35,978 nucleotides of DNA from Armatimonadota bacterium (GTDB taxonomy: Bacteria; Vulcanimicrobiota; Xenobia; RGZZ01), in the NCBI GenBank assembly GCA_016868975.1, contig VGFD01000003.1, positions 1-35,978 on the forward strand, in the 5' to 3' direction. The position numbers were made by a program, and so were the translations under genes. The stretch's first letter is position 1. Every line of letters starts with the position of its first letter. The notes beneath the pieces are model-generated. The model was not told where the DNA came from, did no database searches, and saw only the letters and a program-made list of their open reading frames with translations. Of the stretch, positions 8,183 through 16,617 are shown one piece after another.

Positions 8183-8725
8183 ATGACCAACACCGCGCGC
8201 GTGGGGCAACCCGCCCCCGACTTTACCATGGCCAGCACCCGCGATCTCAAGAAACTCGACCAGCCGGTCCGCCTCTCCGACTACCGTGGAAAATGGCTCG
8301 TGCTGTTTTTCTATCCGCTGGACTTCACGTTCGTCTGCCCCACCGAGATCACCGCGTTGAGCGACCGCATCGAGGACTTCCGCGCCAACGACGCCGAGGT
8401 GCTTGGCGCCAGCACCGACAGCGTGCACTCGCACCGCGCCTGGATCCAGCGCCCGAAGAACGAGGGCGGCCTGGGTCCCATCAACTTCCCCCTCGGCTCG
8501 GACGTGCACCGCACGGTCGCGCGCGACTACGGCGTCCTGGTGGAAGACCAGGGCTTCGCCAACCGCGGCCTGTTCATCATCGATCCCGAGGGCGTGCTGC
8601 GCTACAGCGTGGTCCACGACCTGAACGTGGGCCGCAGCGTGGACGAGACGCTGCGCGTGCTGCAAGCGCTGCAAGCCGGCGGACTGTGCCCGGCCAACTG
8701 GAAGCCCGGCCAGAAAACTATTTAA
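8183..8725 (+). CDS. ahpC: AhpC/Prx1-type 2-Cys peroxiredoxin
   Basis: [20 protein letters not shown] peroxidatic Cys; [12 protein letters not shown] resolving Cys. Confidence 0.95.
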   Translation: MTNTARVGQPAPDFTMASTRDLKKLDQPVRLSDYRGKWLVLFFYPLDFTFVCPTEITALSDRIEDFRANDAEVLGASTDSVHSHRAWIQRPKNEGGLGPINFPLGSDVHRTVARDYGVLVEDQGFANRGLFIIDPEGVLRYSVVHDLNVGRSVDETLRVLQALQAGGLCPANWKPGQKTI

Positions 8726-8742
8726 TAGGAGGAAGTCAAAAA

Positions 8743-8979
8743 ATGTCGGTCATCGTTTTTTCGCAACCCGGCTGTCCCGCGTGCGGGCAGGTCAAGTCTT
8801 ATCTCACCGCGCAGGGCGTCCCCTTTGAGGAGCGCAACGTCCAGGCCGACGAGCAGGCCTGGCAGGAACTGCACGACCGCGGATATTCGGCCACTCCGCT
8901 GACCCTGGTGAACGGCGAGGAAATCCTCGGCTTCAACCGCGCGAAACTCGACCGCGTGCTGGCGGCGGTGGCGTCATGA
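8743..8979 (+). CDS. glutaredoxin-family protein
   Basis: MSVIVFSQPGCPACGQVKSYLTAQGVPFEERNVQ...YSATPLTLVNGEEILGFNRAKLDRVL; aggagg RBS just upstream. Confidence 0.9.
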   Translation: MSVIVFSQPGCPACGQVKSYLTAQGVPFEERNVQADEQAWQELHDRGYSATPLTLVNGEEILGFNRAKLDRVLAAVAS

Positions 8980-9911
8980 AAACCCACGACGCCATCATCA
9001 TCGGCGGCGGACCGGCCGGCTGGACGGCCGCCCTGTACACCGCGCGCGCCGGGCTCTCTGGGCTGGTGGTGGCCGGCTACGCCAGCGGCGGCCAGTTGAT
9101 GACCACCACTGTCGTGGAAAACTATCCGGGATTTCCGGAAGGAATCCTGGGGCCAGAAATGATGGCCGCCTTTCGCAACCAGGCCGAGCGCTTTGGCGCC
9201 GCGACTCTGGAGGAGGACGCCGTCGCGGTGGACTTCTCCACGCCCGGCGCGCTGCAAGTGACCACCGACAGCGGCGTGCACCAGGCGCGCGCCGTGATCG
9301 TGGCCACCGGCGCGTCGCCCCGCATGCTGGGCGTGCCCGGCGAGGATCGCTACCTGGGGCGCGGCGTAGGCACCTGCGCGGTGTGCGACGGGGCCCATTT
9401 CCGCGGCCTGAAAGTGGCGGTTTCCGGCGGCGGCGACTCGGCCGCCGAAGAGGCCTTGCAACTCGCCCGCATCGCCAGCGAGGTGCACCTGCTGGTGCGC
9501 GGCGATCGGATGCGCGCCTCCCGGGTCATGCGCGAGCGCGTCGAATCCAAGCCGGTGATTCGGGTCCGCTACAACACTTCCGTGGCTTGTGTGGTAGGCG
9601 ACAAGCGGATGAGCGGTCTGCTGCTGAAGGACTCGGAGGGCCAGCGCGAGGAGCCGTTCGACGGACTCTTCGTCGCCATCGGGCACTCGCCCAACACCGC
9701 GATTTTCCGGGGCCAGCTGCCCATGGACGAGAGCGGCTACCTGCAAGCCGTCGAAGGAGAATCGCGCACCGCGGTGCCCGGCGTCTTCGTGGCCGGCGAC
9801 GCCTTCGATTTCCGCTACCGACAGGCGGTCACCGCCGCGGCCTCCGGCTGCAAGGCCGCGCTGGAGACCGAGCGGTACTTGATGCTCTCAACGGCACCGG
9901 TCCCGGCGTAA
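8976..9911 (+). CDS. trxB: thioredoxin reductase-like FAD/NAD(P) oxidoreductase
   Basis: IIGGGPAGWTAALYTARAGL, CAVCDGAHF redox motif, GVFVAGDAFDFRYRQAVTAAASGCKAAL. Overlaps the glutaredoxin stop by 4 nt. Confidence 0.92.
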   Translation: MKTHDAIIIGGGPAGWTAALYTARAGLSGLVVAGYASGGQLMTTTVVENYPGFPEGILGPEMMAAFRNQAERFGAATLEEDAVAVDFSTPGALQVTTDSGVHQARAVIVATGASPRMLGVPGEDRYLGRGVGTCAVCDGAHFRGLKVAVSGGGDSAAEEALQLARIASEVHLLVRGDRMRASRVMRERVESKPVIRVRYNTSVACVVGDKRMSGLLLKDSEGQREEPFDGLFVAIGHSPNTAIFRGQLPMDESGYLQAVEGESRTAVPGVFVAGDAFDFRYRQAVTAAASGCKAALETERYLMLSTAPVPA

Positions 9912-9920
9912 CATAAAAAA

Positions 9921-9950
9921 GACCGCCCCTTTTCCGGAGCGGTCTCTTTA
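9921..9950. terminator. hairpin terminator between convergent genes
   Basis: aaaaaagaccgccccttttccggagcggtctcttta: gaccgc/gcggtc stem with A-run upstream and T-rich tail. Confidence 0.75.
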
Positions 9951-9952
9951 TT

Positions 9953-11260
9953 CTACTGCTTCGCGATCCGCACTTTGCGGACGTCCACCGCGGTGGGCCA
10001 CCAGTCCCACATGGTTTCCTTCTTTCCGTTCATTACGAACGAGCTCCTGTACTGGTCGTGGCGCACGCTCAACTCGGTGATCTTGTGCGCCGCCAGGGAC
10101 TTCACCTCGCCCGCCTCTGGACGGGCATTCGCGTTGGCATCCACCCACAGGCAGAGACCCTTCAGTTCGGCGCCGTTGAGGCGGCCGTCGTTGTTGGCGT
10201 CGCGCAGGGCCAGTTTCTCGAAGCCGTCCTCGAAGCCGCCGGTGGTTCCGAAGAGGCAGGTGCCGTCAATCGCGCCGCTGGCCTTCGGCTCCACCAGGAG
10301 CCCCGCCTTCGGCCCGACCCACTCCAGCAGCATTTCCATCCCGTTGCCGTTGATGTCGAAGCGGGCGAGACGCTGGCCTTTCAGGCCGGCGTGCGGCATC
10401 CAGGCGCCCTCGGAGGCGTCAAGCTTGCCGCTGCGCGACAGGTCGAGCACGATGGGGCTGATGCCGACCTGGGCATTGGCCTCGTACACGTCGACCAGGC
10501 CGGTGCCGGTGATATTGTTCACGATCGTCTGCACGTTCGTGTTCGTGTTGGAATTGGTGTTCGAATTCAAATTTACGTTGTTGACGAAGGTGAAGTCGCC
10601 CACGGTCACAGACTCCTCGCTGGCCGTCGTGTCGGTGGTGGTCTGCTGCGTCACCGTCGTCTCGGTCGAGGTGGTGGTGGCGTTGATGACGTAGCGCTGC
10701 GTGCCGGCCTCACTGAGGGTGTTGCTGTACACCGCGCCGCGGCCATTGTAGATGCTGTGGGCCACGGTGGCGGCGTTGAAGCCGTCAAGTTTCGTGGGGC
10801 TTTCGAAGCGGACGCCTTTGGTGTAACATGCGACTTCGCCGTTGTAATAGATCCAGGCCGAAGGCGTCGTCAGGTTGGCGGTCAGCAATTCGTAGTTGGA
10901 GGGAAGGTTTTGCGCGCCCACCGCCGAGATGTACGTGCTCGCGGCAGTAGGGACGAGACCGCCGTTGTTGGCCGCAATGGCGTTGATCAAGGACTCGCTG
11001 GCGTTCAGTCTCGCATACACGTAGTCACTCTGGATGCCGCGGTGCCAGCGGTTGATGGCCGAACCCTTCACCAGGCTGCCCAGCCGGATGTCACCCTTAT
11101 CGGTCGTGATGACGGTCGTTCCCGTGGAATTGCTGGTCGAAGTGCTCGTCGTTGTGGTGGTGGTCGTGGTGTCGTCAGAAATTCCGGCGCCCGCGCCAAA
11201 TGCGGGGCCTGCCCAGGCCAGGGTTCCCATGAGAAGGAGTGCCGCTACCATGTTGCGCAT
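9953..11260 (-). CDS. secreted RTX-associated / EF-hand-like calcium-binding protein
   Basis: Signal peptide; poly-Thr/Ser stretch; SPIVLDLSRSGKL...ARFDINGNGMEMLLEWVGPKAGLLV...GFEKLALRDANNDGRLNGAELKGLCLWVDANANARPEAGEVKSLAAHKI resembles the domain common in large hemolysin-type proteins. Confidence 0.7.
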   Translation of the reverse strand: MRNMVAALLLMGTLAWAGPAFGAGAGISDDTTTTTTTTSTSTSNSTGTTVITTDKGDIRLGSLVKGSAINRWHRGIQSDYVYARLNASESLINAIAANNGGLVPTAASTYISAVGAQNLPSNYELLTANLTTPSAWIYYNGEVACYTKGVRFESPTKLDGFNAATVAHSIYNGRGAVYSNTLSEAGTQRYVINATTTSTETTVTQQTTTDTTASEESVTVGDFTFVNNVNLNSNTNSNTNTNVQTIVNNITGTGLVDVYEANAQVGISPIVLDLSRSGKLDASEGAWMPHAGLKGQRLARFDINGNGMEMLLEWVGPKAGLLVEPKASGAIDGTCLFGTTGGFEDGFEKLALRDANNDGRLNGAELKGLCLWVDANANARPEAGEVKSLAAHKITELSVRHDQYRSSFVMNGKKETMWDWWPTAVDVRKVRIAKQ

Positions 11261-11303
11261 TGTGTGAGACCTCTCTCTTTCTCTCTCGTGTCCGCATTTA
11301 TTT

Positions 11304-11398
11304 ATCTGTCTGCGGCACGGGCTGTTTATCTGCGGTCCCCTCCTCCCGCCAGAAATTCCGGCGGGAGGAGTTTTGGGGTTGCCCGATCCAAGACAGAT
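11304..11398 (-). ncRNA. candidate structured RNA / 5' leader element upstream of the secreted protein gene
   Basis: Nested pairings: atctgtct (11304-11311)/agacagat (11391-11398); cgggc (11318-11322)/gcccg (11381-11385); ctcctcccgcc (11340-11350)/ggcgggaggag (11360-11370). Strand assigned from the downstream gene; not proven. Confidence 0.45.
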
Positions 11399-11623
11399 TT
11401 ATCTCTGTAGCAGTCTCGAATCAAGAGGGCTCGTCGGAGGGGAGCAGGGGGTCTCTGTTTGGCGCGATTCAGTCGGTGGGGTGCTCAGTGAGCGCCGCGT
11501 GTCTCGTCGATTTTCCCTTCGCTTTCCTTGCTCAAATCATACGACAGCCATGGCCGGCAAACAATGAACATATTGTGAACTGGGTTAAGGCGACTTAACC
11601 GTCCCAATTAAGACGCGATAACT

Positions 11624-12415
11624 TTATTCGACTGACTCGGAGAGGAGAGTGCGCAGGTATTCGCCCAGCAGATGGACCTGCTTTTCCCCCATGCCGCTGA
11701 ACCGGATGCCGAGCATCCAGCGTCCGGTTTCGGCGGATTGCACGCACTGCATCACCTCTCCGCGGCAGCCGAGAACGTCGTGCGAAAGGTAGGGTCCGGT
11801 TTCGAGCAGCACCTGGCGTCCCAGCGGGACCCGCTGCCCGGTTTCCACCAGCGCTCCACCGGCGCCAAGGTTCATCACGGTGGCTTCGGCCGGCGGACCG
11901 TGGCCTTCCGCGGCCGTGACGTCGGCGCGCAACAGGGCGTGGACGCGAACCGCCTTGCGCCGATCCAGGATGCTCTGGATGTCAAACCCGATCTGGCGGA
12001 GAATGTACTTCACCCACGACTTTTCCATATTGGCGTCAGTATCTTGATAGGCCAGCCCCACCTCGATGGTCTTGAGGAAGCGCTTCTTGCGGCACCACAT
12101 TACGCGGCAGGTCACGGCATCGAGCGCGAACGCGCGGCCCGTGCCGGATCCCAGGTAGCGGACCGAGACGAGGGCACCGGCTGGCAGCCGCTGGGGAACT
12201 TCCACCTTCATCCCCTGGAGGCCCATGTCGACCACCGTGGCGCGCAGGTCCTGCTGAACGGCGCGTATGGATACGCGGTACAGGCAGCGCAAGCGGGTGA
12301 GGTGGCGCCGCTGATCCGGCGGGTGGGCCGCGTGCAGGCGCGTGAAAACGAGCGAGCGGAACCCCTGCAAAATGTCTTTTCCAGCCGCCAACAATCCCTT
12401 GCCCTTGTTGTCCAT
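11624..12415 (-). CDS. tandem PilZ-domain protein
   Basis: Two PilZ-like halves: RRHLTRLRCLYRVSI...ATVVDMGLQGMKVEVP and RRKAVRVHALLRADV...ATVMNLGAGGALVETG. Confidence 0.7.
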   Translation of the reverse strand: MDNKGKGLLAAGKDILQGFRSLVFTRLHAAHPPDQRRHLTRLRCLYRVSIRAVQQDLRATVVDMGLQGMKVEVPQRLPAGALVSVRYLGSGTGRAFALDAVTCRVMWCRKKRFLKTIEVGLAYQDTDANMEKSWVKYILRQIGFDIQSILDRRKAVRVHALLRADVTAAEGHGPPAEATVMNLGAGGALVETGQRVPLGRQVLLETGPYLSHDVLGCRGEVMQCVQSAETGRWMLGIRFSGMGEKQVHLLGEYLRTLLSESVE

Positions 12416-12597
12416 GATGCAGCCCTTCTTGACATGAAGTCTGGCTCATTGAATTGCGACCCGGCGACAGAAATCCTCGCGGGTCGGAAAAGTCGGATCC
12501 AGCCGGCTGGAAATGCCACCAGATGGGAATAAGTCCGTATGCCTCGGGCTGAATGACGGAGAAAGGCGCGCTTCAGGTGAGCAGCAAGGGTAGGGCT

Positions 12598-12795
12598 ATG
12601 AACGCCAGAGCGTTCCACACGCGGCTTCAAACACTTGAGCTAGAGGGGTTGGTGGTGATGGAGCGCCTCCTCGGCGCTCGCGCCGAGCCAATGATCTTCC
12701 TCTACGGCCGGGGTGCCCTGCTGGCGGTCCTCTCCGACCCGGAAGGCGGTGTGTGGACGTATTCCGCCCGAGAAGGACTCTGCCGGCAGGACTAG
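12598..12795 (+). CDS. small hypothetical protein
   Basis: MNARAFHTRLQTLELEGLVVMERLLGARAEPMIFLYGRGALLAVLSDPEGGVWTYSAREGLCRQD; only short coding signal. Confidence 0.35.
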   Translation: MNARAFHTRLQTLELEGLVVMERLLGARAEPMIFLYGRGALLAVLSDPEGGVWTYSAREGLCRQD

Positions 12796-13565
12796 ATTTG
12801 CTCGAGCTCCTCGGCGCGCAGCCAGCCGGTGACCCGCTGGTTGGCGGCCACCTCGCGCCAGTCGCCGTCCGCGCGCAGCACCTTCACGCGGTTCCCCGCG
12901 GAGAGCTGAACGCCTGAGGTGTACTCGCGGCCCGGCCCGTTGAACAGCTTCGCCGTCGCCGGCACCACCACCGCCTGGGTGCCGCCGTCCGGCCCGTACG
13001 CCCGCAGCACAAGCAGGCTCAAGCCCAGCAGCAGGGTTGCCGCCGCCAGCCCGGCCCCGCCCAGAAGCGGTGGCTTGACGCGTCGCGCCTCCGGCCGGAA
13101 AGACGCCAGAAACAACCCGACCGCCGCGAACCACGCCACCGAGGCCGCCACGGCAAGCTCGTTGGTGGTAAAGTAGAAAGCCATCCGCGCCATGAGGCCC
13201 TCGTCGGCCGGAGTTTCCCCGAGGCGCGCTTGCAGCAACTCGAGGTTGTGGCGTACGTCCGCGTCACGCGGGGCCAGCCGCAGCGCCCGCTCGTAGGACG
13301 CGCGGGAGCGGCCGAAGTCAAGGAGCTTGAAGTACGCGTTGCCCAGGTTGTACCAGACCACCGGGTCGTTGACACCCTGGTCCGCGAGCGCGCGGTATTC
13401 CTCGGCCGCTTCCGCCCAGCGGCCCTGCGCGTAGGCGTCATTGGCCTTCGCCAGGCGGGCCACGGTGCCGCTTCCCTGGGCCGCCACGCCGCTGCCGGCC
13501 AGCCCGACGAACCCGAGCGCGGTGACCAGCACGGCGATCACGACCCCGTGCCACGACGACATCAT
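12792..13565 (-). CDS. batE: BatE-like protein: TPR, membrane segments, SH3-like C-terminus
   Basis: MMSSWHGVV... signal; VVWYNLGNAYFKLLDFGRSRASYERALRLAPRDADVRHNLELLQ; FNGPGREYTSGVQLSAGNRVKVLRADGDWREV. Last in the bat operon. Confidence 0.8.
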   Translation of the reverse strand: MMSSWHGVVIAVLVTALGFVGLAGSGVAAQGSGTVARLAKANDAYAQGRWAEAAEEYRALADQGVNDPVVWYNLGNAYFKLLDFGRSRASYERALRLAPRDADVRHNLELLQARLGETPADEGLMARMAFYFTTNELAVAASVAWFAAVGLFLASFRPEARRVKPPLLGGAGLAAATLLLGLSLLVLRAYGPDGGTQAVVVPATAKLFNGPGREYTSGVQLSAGNRVKVLRADGDWREVAANQRVTGWLRAEELEQI

Positions 13566-13585
13566 CTTCTCAGGGCGAGCGAATC

Positions 13586-15442
13586 TCACTTCAAGACCTC
13601 CTCCAACAGCCCCAGCGTGTCGGCGCTTTCGTGACCGATGCGGGCCACGTCCTCCGGAGTCAAGCCCTCCCCGTCCCTGGCGGGACTCAAGGCAGGGGTC
13701 GGCACGCCTCCCAACCTCAGGCCTCCGGCGGATTCCTCTGCCTGACCGTCCCTGGCGGGACTCGGCGCGCTCGGCGCGTAGCGCGCCGCGTCGGACGTCT
13801 CGAGCAGGGACCGCACGCGCGCGCGGGTCGCCTCTGGGACGCCGCGCTCGGCGAGCGCCTCGTCCAGCTCGCGAAGGCTGAGGCCGGCCGTGGGGCGATT
13901 GAGCTTCTCTGAAAGGTACACGTGCACGACCGGGCCCATGCCGGCCACGTCGCCAGCGGCGGCCAGGCGGCACAACGCGTCGCGGCTCTTGCGCGCCTGG
14001 TTTCGGCGCACCGGACGGCCCGGGCGCCGCGCCAGACGAAGGCCCGCGAAGCCGAGCAGCGCGACGGCGGGAATGCCCTGCGCCGCCAGGAACGCGTCGT
14101 TCTTCAACAGGGACGTGCGGGCGCGCAGCACCGTTGCGGCGTGCACCGGACGCATCTCATCCTCGTCCGGCGCGCCCGACGAGGAGGCCACCGGCGTGGC
14201 CGTTCCCGTCACCGCGACGGTGAGCGGCTCGGCGGTCAGCGTGCGATACTGCCCTTTCGATGGATCGAAGTAGGAGAACGACAGGCCCTCGATTTTCAAG
14301 CCGCCCGGCTTTGTCGGGATGAGCACGGTAGTGAATTTCCGGCTGCCGCCCACCTTATAATCCGTTTTCGTGATGTCGCTGCTGGTCACGGTGTCGTACG
14401 TCTTGAAGCCGGGAAACTCGGGAAGTTTCGGGGCGGCAATCAGATTGATGTTGCCCTCGCCGGACACAATGACCTCGAGATTCACCGGCTGTCCGACCGT
14501 CGCGGTGGATTGATCGGTGCGCGCCTGCAGCTTGAATTTTCCGACGGCGCCGCTGAAGTTCTCCGGGCGACCCTCGGTGGGCAGCGGGAGCACCTCGATG
14601 GACACCGGCTCGGTTTGCAGGGTTTCCCGTTGCACGGGGAGGCGGCTGAAGAAGGGATCGTCATCGAGTCCCGCCGACAGCGTCACCTGCAACGCCGCGC
14701 GTCCCACCTGAAAAGTACCCGGCGTGGTGGGAAACAGCGCTTTTCCGACCTCGTTCACTTCGTACCGGTAGCCGTTCGCGCTGGTGGTATACTTCCGCTC
14801 CGGAGGAAGGTCCTCGGCGACAAAGCCGGTGGTTTCCGGCCCTTCCAGGCGCGAGTTGTTCAGGACGTCCAGCGCGTGATAGAAGCGGAAGGCATATTTG
14901 ACCGCCTCGCCCACGTACGCCTTCCTTTTATTCAGAGTGCCAGTGACGAACACCGGTCCCTGCCCGATAATTTCCGGCGGCGCCGGCTCGTCAGAGGGAT
15001 TTCGGGGAGCCGCCTTCGCGGGCTGCGTGGACCCGGTCGCCTGCGGCGCGCTCGGCCCGCTGATGCCGGCGACCTGGATTTCAGCGGGCTCCACCTGCGC
15101 GGTGTAGGTCTTGCCATCAACCTCGACCGTAATGGCACCCAATTTATAGGTGCCCGCCTTGCGCGGCATCAGCGCGTAGCGGAACACCTGTTTCGCCGAC
15201 ATCTGACCGTTGATGATGGTGATATTCTGCGACTGTCCCGCGCTGTACACGTTGAAGTCCGGCAAGTCGGGCAGCCGCGGCGCCGACATCTGGCCGGAGC
15301 CCTCAATATTCACCTCAAGGGTAACCTGGTCGCCCACGCCCACCTGGGGTGGATCGATGCTCGCGCTCACGCTGACGCCCTGCGCGCTCGCCGCGCGCAG
15401 CGTGAGGAGCATCGCGGCAACGATAATCAACAGAATGCGCAT
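13586..15442 (-). CDS. batD: BatD-like oxygen tolerance family protein
   Basis: QGVSVSASIDPPQVGVGDQVTLEVNIEGSGQMSAPRLPDLPDFNVYSAGQSQNITIINGQMSAKQVFRYALMPRKAG is the typical BatD N-terminus. Confidence 0.9.
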   Translation of the reverse strand: MRILLIIVAAMLLTLRAASAQGVSVSASIDPPQVGVGDQVTLEVNIEGSGQMSAPRLPDLPDFNVYSAGQSQNITIINGQMSAKQVFRYALMPRKAGTYKLGAITVEVDGKTYTAQVEPAEIQVAGISGPSAPQATGSTQPAKAAPRNPSDEPAPPEIIGQGPVFVTGTLNKRKAYVGEAVKYAFRFYHALDVLNNSRLEGPETTGFVAEDLPPERKYTTSANGYRYEVNEVGKALFPTTPGTFQVGRAALQVTLSAGLDDDPFFSRLPVQRETLQTEPVSIEVLPLPTEGRPENFSGAVGKFKLQARTDQSTATVGQPVNLEVIVSGEGNINLIAAPKLPEFPGFKTYDTVTSSDITKTDYKVGGSRKFTTVLIPTKPGGLKIEGLSFSYFDPSKGQYRTLTAEPLTVAVTGTATPVASSSGAPDEDEMRPVHAATVLRARTSLLKNDAFLAAQGIPAVALLGFAGLRLARRPGRPVRRNQARKSRDALCRLAAAGDVAGMGPVVHVYLSEKLNRPTAGLSLRELDEALAERGVPEATRARVRSLLETSDAARYAPSAPSPARDGQAEESAGGLRLGGVPTPALSPARDGEGLTPEDVARIGHESADTLGLLEEVLK

Positions 15443-15450
15443 GACTCCTC

Positions 15451-16617
15451 CTACCACGTTTCCTGGCCGGGAGCCACCATCACCGGGCCCTTGGGGCGGC
15501 GGCTCGACACGTTGGCCCGCTCTTTTTCCTGGATGTAGCGGAGCAAGGTCTGGGCGTCACGCTTCGCGGCTTCTTGCGGATTCACCGGCTGCGGCGCCTT
15601 CTGGCCCAGGGCCTGCTGCGCGGCGACCTGCTTTTGCTGCTCGGCCTTCGCCTGCTGCTGCTTCTGCTGCTCGGCCTTCGCCTGCTGCTGCTTCTGCTGC
15701 TCGGCCTTCGCCTGCTGCTGCTTCTGCTGCTCGGCCTTCGCCTGCTGCTGCTTCTGCTGCTCGGCCTTCGCCTGCTGCTGCTTCTGCTGCTCGGCCTTCG
15801 CCTGCTGCTGCTTCTGCTGCTCGGCCTTCGCCTGCTGCTGCTTCTGCCGCTCGGCCTTCGCCTGCTGCTGCTTCTGCTGCTGGCCCTTTGCCTGCTGCTG
15901 CTTCTGCTGCTGGTCTTTGGCCTGCTGCTGCTTGTCCTGCTGGCCCTTCGCCTGCTGCTGCTTGTCCTGGTTCTGCTTTTTCTGTTGATCCTTGGACTGC
16001 TGCTTCTGGTCCTTGTTGGCCTGCTGCTTGTTGTCATTGGACTGCTGCTGCTTGTCCTGATTCTGCTTCTGCTGCTGGTCCTTGGACTGCTGCTTGTTGT
16101 CCTTGGAATCTTCCTTGGATTCGTCCTTCTTCTGCTGCTTGTCGTCCTTCTGCTTCTGCTGCTCTTTCAGCTTGTCGAGCACCCTCTGCAAATTATAGCG
16201 CGCGTCCTCATCCCGCTCGTTCCAACGGAGCGCCTTCTTGTAGGCCTCGGCCGCCTCGGCAAGCTGGTTCTGCTTGTACAGCGCGTTCCCCAGGTTATAC
16301 GCGGCGGCGGATTTCTGCGGCACGTCGCCGCGCTCCATCGCCTTCTGGAATTCGGCGGCCGACTCCGAGAATTTCCCGGCGCGGAACAGCGCGTCGCCCA
16401 GGTTCTGGTAGCCGGCCGCCAGGTCTGGCCGCTCCGCGATGGCCGCGCGATAGGCCTGCTCGGCCGACGGAAAATTCCCGTGAGTGAAGGCGTCGTTGCC
16501 CTTGCGCATGTTGAGCACGTAGCGCGACTCGGCCACCGCGCCGGCCTGCGCCGCCGCCGGCGCCGGCGCCCATATAAGCCCGGCCGCGACAAGCAGGGAA
16601 AACAATCGCTTTTTCAT
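15451..16617 (-). CDS. batC: BatC-like TPR protein with long Q/K/A repeat tail
   Basis: MKKRLFSLLVAAGLIWAPAPAAA signal; TPRs (AAYNLGNALYKQNQLAEAAEAYKKALRWNERDEDARYNLQRVLDKL) then KQQQAKAEQQ decapeptides. Confidence 0.85.
   Translation of the reverse strand: MKKRLFSLLVAAGLIWAPAPAAAQAGAVAESRYVLNMRKGNDAFTHGNFPSAEQAYRAAIAERPDLAAGYQNLGDALFRAGKFSESAAEFQKAMERGDVPQKSAAAYNLGNALYKQNQLAEAAEAYKKALRWNERDEDARYNLQRVLDKLKEQQKQKDDKQQKKDESKEDSKDNKQQSKDQQQKQNQDKQQQSNDNKQQANKDQKQQSKDQQKKQNQDKQQQAKGQQDKQQQAKDQQQKQQQAKGQQQKQQQAKAERQKQQQAKAEQQKQQQAKAEQQKQQQAKAEQQKQQQAKAEQQKQQQAKAEQQKQQQAKAEQQKQQQAKAEQQKQVAAQQALGQKAPQPVNPQEAAKRDAQTLLRYIQEKERANVSSRRPKGPVMVAPGQETW
15631..15990. repeat. 30-bp minisatellite inside the batC-like gene (~12 units, seven nearly identical)
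   Basis: cttctgctgctcggccttcgcctgctgctg repeated in register at 15631, 15661, 15691, 15721, 15751, 15781, 15811 and more diverged units to ~15990. Confidence 0.95.

Noticed and set aside
11340-11378. Simple rho-independent terminator
   Set aside because: The perfect 11-bp hairpin is enclosed by two further complementary pairs, and the T-run lies on the strand without an upstream gene; treated as a structured RNA candidate instead.
10058-11410. 450-aa + strand ORF
   Set aside because: Antisense to the secreted EF-hand-like protein; composition typical of GC-rich shadow ORFs.
13922-15538. 538-aa + strand ORF
   Set aside because: Antisense to batD; no recognisable motif.
15631-15990. CRISPR-like regular repeat
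   Set aside because: Units are contiguous 30-bp tandem repeats with no unique spacers and they encode a protein repeat.
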